Shown here piece by piece: positions 1-5,389 of a DNA stretch of 64,000 bases. The first letter of the stretch is position 1; each line of letters opens with the position of its first letter. The stretch spans positions 1 to 64,000 of the forward strand of contig NZ_FNPH01000002.1 in assembly GCF_900107255.1 (NCBI RefSeq), given 5' to 3'. The stretch comes from Micromonospora pattaloongensis (GTDB lineage: Bacteria; Actinomycetota; Actinomycetes; Mycobacteriales; Micromonosporaceae). Under the pieces are notes generated by a model that saw only the letters and a list, made by a program, of their open reading frames with translations, searched no databases and was not told where the DNA came from. Position numbers and translations under genes: made by a program.

Positions 1-341
1 TCCCTGCTGACACGGCGTCGGGTAGACGCGGTAGTTGTACCGCAGCTGCACGCGACGACTATAACGTTCATCTATGACTGAACTCGAAAGCATTCACACT
101 GGTAGACACCGCGCGTTTGCTATGCACGCCCACTTGGTCTTCGTGACGAAATTCCGGCACAAGGTGTTCTGGTCGGGCTCGTACTTCGCGGGGTCCGTCG
201 GCGGCGCACCGCCGAGCATTGTGAAGCAGTACATCGAGCGGCAGAACCGCCCGACCTAAAGCACTGCTCAGGCCTGGGTGGCCCGCCCAGCGCGGGCCTT
301 CACCCCCGCCCTGAAGGGCGGAGCACTAGCCCGCATTCCGG
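1..341 (+). mobile_element. Decayed IS200/IS605-family insertion element
   Basis: The segment holds an internally deleted Y1 transposase ORF (74-259) between two small hairpins. On the left, GCGGTA and TACCGC pair around GTTG (28-43). On the right, CCGCCC and GGGCGG pair around TGAA (306-321), a typical subterminal right-end structure of IS200/IS605 elements, which have hairpins instead of terminal inverted repeats. The right boundary is placed near 341, because the acetyltransferase reading frame on the minus strand stops matching its family there and runs into a stop codon supplied by the element. The left boundary is not clear and may lie before base 1. With most of the transposase missing, the copy cannot move on its own. 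Confidence 0.7.
74..259 (+). pseudogene. IS200/IS605-type Y1 transposase (TnpA), internally deleted
   Basis: The 61-residue ORF joins the N-terminus of a TnpA_REP/Y1 transposase (residues 13-33, HRAFAMHAHLVFV onwards) directly to its C-terminus (GGAPPSIVKQYIERQ). Intact family members have about 130-150 residues. The missing centre is where the HUH histidine pair that binds the metal normally lies. The C-terminal segment still carries the helix with the nucleophilic tyrosine (the Y in VKQYIERQ). The frame is open across the junction, so this looks like an in-frame deletion of about 80 codons, not a frameshift. No TnpB or IscB accessory gene is in the window. The protein should be inactive alone; binding to the end hairpins is conceivable but untested. 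Confidence 0.75.
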
Positions 342-634
342 TAGCCGATGGACTCGTTGCCGAGCGCAGGGCTGACGCTGTGCAGCGAGACCGACCCGAG
401 CACCGCGCCGGTGGCGGGATCGGTGACGGCGAGCGACGCGTGGTCGCCGGCGGACCAGTCGGCGCGCCGCTCGACCCAGGTCCGCGCCGTATCGAGGTCG
501 GGCTCGACCGTCACCGGGCCGGGGTTCCACTGCGCGATCTCCGCGTCGCGCAACGCGCGCAGCACGGCCGGAGCGTCCGTGTCGCGCCACGGACGCAGCA
601 GCAGGTCGGGGCCGGTGAGCTCGAGGTTCTGCAC
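326..634 (-). pseudogene. GNAT acetyltransferase (RimJ/RimL type), truncated by the insertion element
   Basis: The reading frame begins like a GNAT family N-acetyltransferase of the ribosomal-protein type: TGPDLLLRPWRDTDAPA, then the central strand LAVTDPATGAVLGSVSL and the start of the acetyl-CoA region at ESIGY. It then diverges from the family and ends within a few codons, where the IS200/IS605 right end begins (TAG at 326-328). About 100 residues remain of an expected 170-190, so the acetyl-CoA loop and C-terminal half are missing. The GTG at 634 is chosen as start because the family homology begins just after it; an upstream in-frame start at 667 gives 113 residues. The rest of the gene, if present, lies before base 1. 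The substrate is unknown. Confidence 0.7.
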
Positions 635-773
635 GGCCGACAGTGTGGCAAACCGGGCTGCCCCCACCGCGGTGATTCACCGCGGCGCGCGGGGACCCGG
701 TCGCGGGCCGCAATCGTTCAATTTCGTACGACCGCTGCCGCCCGTCGGGAGCTGTGGCGAGCGGAACAGGTAT

Positions 774-797
774 TTCAGATTTGAATGATGCTATCGT
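774..797 (+). promoter_or_regulatory. Candidate MarR operator and leaderless promoter
   Basis: TTCA-GATT-TGAA (774-785) is a short dyad of the kind MarR proteins bind, 18 nt before the MarR gene. TATCGT (792-797) fits a -10 element whose transcription start would fall on or next to the ATG at 804. No Shine-Dalgarno precedes that ATG, so leaderless transcription is plausible. The operator assignment rests only on symmetry and position. Confidence 0.35.
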
Positions 798-803
798 GTC
801 CGC

Positions 804-1355
804 ATGGTCGAGGGACTGGACGCGGCGCGCATGACGTGCTGGCGCGCGTACATCGAGTCCAGCCAGCGGCTGCTCACCGCGCTGGAGGATGAGCTGCGGG
901 AGGGCAGCGAGCTGAGCCTGGCCGACTATCACGTCCTGGTGCTGCTCTCCGAGGCGCCGCGGCAGCGGCTGCGCATGGGCGAACTCGCCGGTCGGCTGGT
1001 GTTCTCGCCGAGCCGGCTGACGTACCAGATCAGCTCGATGCGGCGACGCGGCCTCGTCGTCCGGGAGAGCTGCCCGCAGGACCGCCGGGGCAGCGAGGCG
1101 GTGCTCACCGCGGCCGGCCTGCTCGCGCTCCGCCGGGCCGCGCCGCAGCACCTCGCCGCGGTGCGCGCGCGCTTCATGGACGACCTCGACGAGGCGGAGG
1201 TGGCCGCCCTGACCCGCGTCTTCACCCGTCTCGGCGACCGACTCCGCGACCACACCGCGACCACCCGGCCACGCGGCGAGCACGCCGCCAGCCGAGAACC
1301 GCGCGACGAGCACGCCGACAGCCGAGAACCGCGCGGCGATCGCGCCGCCAGTTGA
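804..1355 (+). CDS. MarR family transcriptional regulator
   Basis: A 183-residue MarR/SlyA-type winged-helix repressor. The helix-turn-helix core runs from about residue 42 (LADYHVLVLLSEAP, MGELAGRLVFSPSRLTYQI) to the wing (RESCPQDRRGSEAVLT, about 95-110), followed by the dimerisation helices (FMDDLDEAEVAALTRVFTRL). Such proteins usually respond to small phenolic or oxidative ligands and repress a neighbouring gene. The next gene, a pirin, starts 11 nt after the stop and is the obvious partner. The last 28 residues are an unusual tail of about 10-residue repeats (SREPRGEHAA-like) encoded by an in-frame tandem repeat; they are not part of the MarR fold. The ATG at 804 has no clear ribosome binding site. 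Confidence 0.9.
   Translation: MVEGLDAARMTCWRAYIESSQRLLTALEDELREGSELSLADYHVLVLLSEAPRQRLRMGELAGRLVFSPSRLTYQISSMRRRGLVVRESCPQDRRGSEAVLTAAGLLALRRAAPQHLAAVRARFMDDLDEAEVAALTRVFTRLGDRLRDHTATTRPRGEHAASREPRDEHADSREPRGDRAAS
1261..1352 (+). repeat. In-frame 30-bp tandem repeat at the 3' end of the MarR gene
   Basis: Three diverged copies of a 30-bp unit (containing AGCCGAGAACCGCGC and a GCGAGCACGCC-like part) encode the charged C-terminal tail of the MarR protein. The period is a multiple of three, so the reading frame survives changes in copy number. Confidence 0.7.
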
Positions 1356-1366
1356 GAGAAGGAACG

Positions 1367-2356
1367 ATGCCCGCCATCACCGTGGACGACGTCCTCGTCC
1401 TGCCCCGCCTGCCGCGCCTCGACCGGGCCGCCACCACGTACCGACCCGTACGCCGGCTCGTCACCGCGCCCAGCGGCTTTGAGGGCGAGGGCTTCCCGGT
1501 CCGCCGGGCCTTCGCCGGCGTGCCGATGCACGAGCTGGACCCCTTCCTGCACCTCGATCAGATGGGCGAGGTCGACTACGCGCCCGGCGAGCCGAAGGGG
1601 ACCACCTGGCATCCGCACCGCGGCTTCGAGACGGTCACGTACATCATTGACGGGATCTTCGACCACCAGGACTCGCACGGCGGCGGTGGCACGATCACCA
1701 ACGGCGACACCCAGTGGATGACGGCCGGCAGTGGTCTGCTTCACATCGAGGCGCCCCCGGAGCACCTGGTCATGAGCGGAGGGCTCTTCCACGGCCTGCA
1801 GCTGTGGGTCAACCTGCCGCGCGTGGCGAAGATGAGCCCGCCGCGCTACCAGGACATCCGGGGCAGGCAGTCGGCGCTGCTCACCACGCCCGACGGTGGC
1901 GCGCTGCTGCGCGTGATCGCCGGGGAGATCGCCGGCCATGCGGGCCCCGGTTCGACCCACACGCCGATCACCATCACCCACGTCACCGTGCAGCCGGGCG
2001 CGGAGGTGGAGCTGCCCTGGCGCGCCGACTTCAACGCCCTGCTGTACGTGCTGGCCGGCAGGGGCACCGTCGGGGTCGACGGTCGGCCCGTGCACACCGG
2101 CCAGCTCGCGGTGCACGGCCCGGGCGACGCGCTCCGCTTCACGGCGGACCCGCGGCAGGATTCGCACACGCCGGCGCTGGAGCTGTACATCATGGGCGGG
2201 CAGCCGATCCGGGAGCCGGTGGCGCACTACGGGCCGTTCGTGATGAACACCCGCGCGGAGCTGATCCAGGCGTTCGAGGACTACCAGGCCGGACGGCTCG
2301 GCGTGGTGCCGGCGGCGCGGGTGCCGCACTCGGACGGCGCGCCCGAGCCCCACTGA
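1367..2356 (+). CDS. Pirin family protein (bicupin)
   Basis: A 329-residue bicupin of the pirin family. The N-terminal cupin has the iron-site signature HPHRGFET (about residues 80-87) and the second ligand pair H and E in GLLHIEAPPEH (about 125-135); the cupin-type fold repeats in the C-terminal half. Bacterial pirins are non-haem iron proteins, some with quercetinase activity and some acting as redox-sensitive partners of regulators. The start is ATG 1367, because a strong Shine-Dalgarno (GAGAGAAGGA) lies just before it; the in-frame TTG at 1352 is less likely. The gene follows the MarR gene by 11 nt and is probably co-transcribed. The physiological substrate cannot be read from sequence. 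Confidence 0.92.
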   Translation: MPAITVDDVLVLPRLPRLDRAATTYRPVRRLVTAPSGFEGEGFPVRRAFAGVPMHELDPFLHLDQMGEVDYAPGEPKGTTWHPHRGFETVTYIIDGIFDHQDSHGGGGTITNGDTQWMTAGSGLLHIEAPPEHLVMSGGLFHGLQLWVNLPRVAKMSPPRYQDIRGRQSALLTTPDGGALLRVIAGEIAGHAGPGSTHTPITITHVTVQPGAEVELPWRADFNALLYVLAGRGTVGVDGRPVHTGQLAVHGPGDALRFTADPRQDSHTPALELYIMGGQPIREPVAHYGPFVMNTRAELIQAFEDYQAGRLGVVPAARVPHSDGAPEPH

Positions 2357-2367
2357 CCCCGCGCCCC

Positions 2368-2399
2368 GCGCCCCTCCCCGCGAGGGCCGGGGAGGGCGC
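2368..2399. terminator. Hairpin terminator between convergent genes
   Basis: GCGCCCCTCCCCG (2368-2380) pairs with CGGGGAGGGCGC (2388-2399) with one bulged C. It lies between the pirin gene on the plus strand and the small membrane-protein gene on the minus strand. There is no T tract, as is common in high-GC actinomycetes. Confidence 0.5.
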
Positions 2400-2450
2400 G
2401 CCGACGGGGGACGACGGGTCAGGCGGGGACGGGTCAGGAGGCAGACTCGG

Positions 2451-2579
2451 TCAGGAAACGAGGAACACCCCCACGACGCCGAGCAGCACCATCATGAGCA
2501 CGGTCAGCAGCAGACCCTGTTCGCTCTCGACCGGCTGGGCGCCGTAGCTCTGCTGGCGGTCGGGGGTGGTGGCCGTCAT
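2451..2579 (-). CDS. Small single-helix membrane protein (42 aa)
   Basis: A 42-codon gene starting at ATG 2579 behind an excellent ribosome binding site (AGGAGGT, 8 nt upstream) and ending in TGA at 2453-2451. The first 22 residues are polar (MTATTPDRQQSYGAQPVES). Residues 23-41 form one hydrophobic helix (LLLTVLMMVLLGVVGVFLV), so this is a tail-anchored or N-out single-pass protein. Codon usage is typical of the genome, with G or C at nearly every third position. No family is recognised. The gene stands alone between a terminator hairpin and a long non-coding stretch before the sigma factor gene. Confidence 0.75.
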   Translation of the reverse strand: MTATTPDRQQSYGAQPVESEQGLLLTVLMMVLLGVVGVFLVS

Positions 2580-3152
2580 CGTGGGACCTCCTCGGCTTGC
2601 GCGTCGACTGTGTGTGGGCCGGCGACCTCGCCGCGGCTTCGCATCTCGGTGCGCCCGCCTGCGTCGCGGCCCGGTTCGCGGGGGTGAGGGCTTCGTCGAC
2701 CTCGCCGGGCCGCTGTCGAAAAGAGCCCATCTGGCGATGGGCGTCCGGCGGGAATATCGCGACCCGATCCTCCAGATACCCAGCCACAGCAGGGAAAACC
2801 CCCTGGTGACCAGCGTCTCCCGAGATCATCCGAACGCTGGTCCCAGCGGCGCGCGCGGCGCGCCCGGTCCGGTCGCCGGGCGGCGTGTGCCCCCCGCCGC
2901 GGCGGGATTCGTCCCCCGAACGCGGGCGGCGGTCGGCGGTCGGGTACCGACCGGCGGCACCGTTGGCGCCCGTCGGGCACATCTCGCCCGCCCGATTTCT
3001 CCGCTTTCATGCCAGGACACGAGCTTTATACATCGTACTTTCGGCTGGACTTCTCCTAGACGATGCGGCTAGTGTTCAGGTCGAACGGCCGAACTGGCAC
3101 ATGCAAAAGAACCACCTTTCATATCTGCGGACGAGGTGCAGGGAGGACCACC
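2580..3152. other. Gene-free region upstream of the sigma factor gene
   Basis: About 570 bases with no convincing gene; the open frames here have poor codon bias and no ribosome binding sites. It contains GC-rich palindromes, including a perfect CCCGCCGCGGCGGG (2893-2906). It must hold the divergent promoters for the small membrane protein and the sigma factor. I could not find a clear sigma-B/F-type promoter pair. Confidence 0.5.
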
Positions 3153-3989
3153 ATGACCGCGACCGCCACGAGCACGACGCGCATGAGGGAGACGGAGCTC
3201 CCGGAGACCAAGACGCCGGCGCTCGACCCCACCGCGCTCTCCGACAGCGCGACCGACCTGCTGAACGCGATGGCCGCGCTGCCCGCCAACCACCCGTCGC
3301 GCGCCTCGCTGCGGGCGCGCGCGATCGAGGCGTGGCTGCCGCTGGCACAGCACCTGGCGCACCGCTACAGCGGGCGCGGCGAGCCGACCGACGATCTGAT
3401 GCAGACCGCGGCGGTTGGCCTGATCAAGGCCGTCGACAAGTTCGACCCCTCGCGCGGCGTCGACTTCGCGGGCTACGCCATCCCCACGATCATCGGCGAG
3501 CTCAAGCGGCACTTCCGCGACCGCACCTGGGACATCCGGGTGCCGCGGCGGCTGCAGGAGCTTCGGCTGAGCATCTCCGAGGCGAACAGCACGCTGCTGC
3601 AGACGCTCGGCCGGTCCCCGACGATCGCCGACATCGCCGCCCACCTGCGGCTCACCGAGGAAGAGGTCCTGGAGGGGCTGGAGGGTGCGCGTGCCTACAA
3701 CGCCGTCTCCCTCTCCACGCCGACCGGTGACGGCGAGCGGGCGACCGAGCTGGGCGACATGCTCGGCGCCGAGGACGGCGAGTACGAGCTGGCGGAGCTG
3801 CGTGTCGCGCTCGGGCCCGCGCTGGCGACCCTCGACGACCGCGAGCAGAAGATCCTGACGCTGCGGTTCTACGGGAACCTGACGCAGTCGCAGATCGCCG
3901 AGCAGATCGGCGTCTCCCAGATGCACGTCTCCCGGCTGCTCGCCCGGGCGCTGGGCAAGCTGCGCGGGAAGCTGGGCGAGGACTACTGA
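3153..3989 (+). CDS. RNA polymerase sigma factor, SigB/SigF subfamily
   Basis: A 278-residue group 3 sigma-70 factor of the SigB/SigF/SigG type. Region 2 runs from about residue 55 (HLAHRYSGRGEPTDDLMQTAAVG, then AVDKFDPSRGVDFAGYA), region 3 covers about 120-180 (RSPTIADIAAHLRLTEEEV), and region 4 with its helix-turn-helix lies near the end (LTQSQIAEQIGVSQMHVSRLL). In actinomycetes these factors direct general-stress, osmotic or developmental regulons and are normally held by anti-sigma factors. No anti-sigma or anti-anti-sigma gene is adjacent, so its control partner is encoded elsewhere. The start is ATG 3153, with GGGAGGA 6 nt upstream; the open frame extends 30 codons further but without a usable start signal. 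Confidence 0.93.
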   Translation: MTATATSTTRMRETELPETKTPALDPTALSDSATDLLNAMAALPANHPSRASLRARAIEAWLPLAQHLAHRYSGRGEPTDDLMQTAAVGLIKAVDKFDPSRGVDFAGYAIPTIIGELKRHFRDRTWDIRVPRRLQELRLSISEANSTLLQTLGRSPTIADIAAHLRLTEEEVLEGLEGARAYNAVSLSTPTGDGERATELGDMLGAEDGEYELAELRVALGPALATLDDREQKILTLRFYGNLTQSQIAEQIGVSQMHVSRLLARALGKLRGKLGEDY

Positions 3990-4004
3990 GCAGAAGCGAC
4001 GTCG

Positions 4005-4035
4005 ACGGGCGGCTGGCCGCGAGCCGGCCGCCCGT
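4005..4035 (+). terminator. Hairpin terminator after the sigma factor gene
   Basis: ACGGGCGGCTGGC (4005-4017) pairs with GCCGGCCGCCCGT (4023-4035) with a single G-T wobble and a five-base loop, 15 nt after the stop codon of the sigma gene. Confidence 0.6.
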
Positions 4036-4123
4036 TGTCGTGCCCGCCCCGGACAACCGCGTCGCGGTATCCATCTCGGCAGTTACGAATATGAGAGTTC
4101 GCCGGACGGCATCGGAGGCTGAC

Positions 4124-4156
4124 ATGCAGGTGACCGCGGCCCGGACGGGCGCGTGA
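4124..4156 (+). CDS. Possible 10-residue leader peptide upstream of the TreZ-like gene
   Basis: ATG 4124 with GGAGG 8 nt upstream opens an 11-codon frame (MQVTAARTGA, then TGA) whose stop overlaps the GTG start of the next gene in the motif GTGA. This arrangement is typical of translational coupling. The downstream gene has no ribosome binding site of its own, so the leader may recruit ribosomes for it. Alternatively, a single-base indel may have separated the original start from the body of the gene; the two frames differ by two bases. Confidence 0.35.
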   Translation: MQVTAARTGA

Positions 4157-5352
4157 CCGCCGCTGGCGTGGCCCGGCCGCGCGGGGCGGGTGCGGGACGG
4201 ACGCGCGCGGGTCACGACCTGCGCGGCGGCGTCCTCTACCGGCTCCGGCTGCCGACCTTCACCCCGCAGGGCACGGTCGCGGCGGCCGTCGACCGCCTCC
4301 CCCACCTCGGCGACCTCGGCGTCGAGGTGGTCGAGCTGCGCGGCGTCGACACCTCGCCCGACCTCCCCGCCTTCGTCGACGCCGCCCACGCCCGGGGGCT
4401 CGGGGTCGTGCTGCACGTCGAGCACGAGCGGTTCGACGCGGACTCCGACGCGGCGCAGCACGCGCTCGTCTCGGCCGTGGCGCGGCGGCTGCGGGAACAC
4501 CACCTGGACGGGCTGCGCGTGCGGATCCGGGGCCGCGCTACCGACGCCGCGATCAACCGCCTGTACGCGCAGCTCGCCGCCGAGGTCACGGTGCTCTCCG
4601 TGCAGCTCGGACGGCCGCTGTCGCTGATCGTGGACTCCGATGTGGACGGCGCGCGGCTGGTGGTCCCGTCCGAGGCCCCGGCGCCGGGCGCCGCCAACCC
4701 GGAGCGCGACTTCGCCTCGCTGCGCGGCCTCACCGACGTGCTCGCCCGCCGGCCCGCGGCCGGGCTGCCGGCGCTCGACGTCGACGATCCGGTCGGCCGG
4801 GAGGGCGCGACGACGCTCTCCCGCGGCCTGCGTCGGGTGGCCACCACCCTGCTGCTCACCGGACCGGCGATCCCGGTGCTGACCATGGGCGAGGAATGGG
4901 GTGCGACGCCGGTCGACGAGCAGCGGCACGTCGCCGAACCGGCGATGGTGGGCGCGGGCGCGGGACGCGCCGCGCCGCGCTGGTCGGCCGCGACGGGTCG
5001 GCACGCCGATGCCGTGCCGCTGGACTGGTCGGAGCGGGACCGGCCGGCGCAGCGCGAGCTGCTCCGGCTCTACCGGGACCTGATCGCGCTGCGCCGCCGG
5101 GAGCCGCAACTCGGCACCGCGCCCGTCCGCCCGGACGGCGTACGCCGGGGTGATCACTTCCTGACCGTCCGGCGGGGCAGCCGGGTCGTCGTCGCGAACC
5201 TCGGGCGTACGCCGCGCCGCGTCAACGTCGCCGGCGTGCCGCGCCGGGTGCTGCTCGCCACCGAACTCGGCGTCTGCCTCACCCATGACGCGGTCGACCT
5301 GCCACCCGAGTCCGCCGCCGTCGTCGAGTGCGCGCGGTTCGACCGACGCTGA
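4153..5352 (+). CDS. Catalytically degenerate TreZ-like (GH13) protein
   Basis: A 399-residue protein clearly derived from malto-oligosyltrehalose trehalohydrolase (TreZ, about 570-600 residues). It keeps scaffold segments TFTPQGT (35-41), HLGDLGVEVVEL (51-62), FVDAAHARGLGVV (74-86), HHLDGLRV (116-123), LGRPLSLIVDSD (152-163), MGEEWGA (245-251) and the LDWSERDRP to LIALRRREP end segment. The N-terminal carbohydrate-binding domain and much of the barrel are missing. The nucleophile position (DGLRLDA in active enzymes) reads DGLRVRI, with R124 in place of Asp. The acid/base Glu position is Asp161, and the HDQ transition-state motif is absent. It should not hydrolyse glycosidic bonds; a sugar-binding or regulatory role is possible. 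The GTG start overlaps a short leader ORF. Confidence 0.75.
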   Translation: MTAAGVARPRGAGAGRTRAGHDLRGGVLYRLRLPTFTPQGTVAAAVDRLPHLGDLGVEVVELRGVDTSPDLPAFVDAAHARGLGVVLHVEHERFDADSDAAQHALVSAVARRLREHHLDGLRVRIRGRATDAAINRLYAQLAAEVTVLSVQLGRPLSLIVDSDVDGARLVVPSEAPAPGAANPERDFASLRGLTDVLARRPAAGLPALDVDDPVGREGATTLSRGLRRVATTLLLTGPAIPVLTMGEEWGATPVDEQRHVAEPAMVGAGAGRAAPRWSAATGRHADAVPLDWSERDRPAQRELLRLYRDLIALRRREPQLGTAPVRPDGVRRGDHFLTVRRGSRVVVANLGRTPRRVNVAGVPRRVLLATELGVCLTHDAVDLPPESAAVVECARFDRR

Positions 5353-5389
5353 TCGCGGAACTCGCCCGCCGGTACGCGAGACTGGGCCG

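Noticed and set aside
278-1313. Long overlapping frames on both strands around the GNAT and MarR genes
   Set aside because: They are composition shadows; only the truncated GNAT frame and the MarR frame show family motifs.
2566-3072. Frames of 60-170 codons between the small membrane protein gene and the sigma factor gene
   Set aside because: They lack ribosome binding sites, consistent codon bias and any family resemblance; the region is treated as regulatory.
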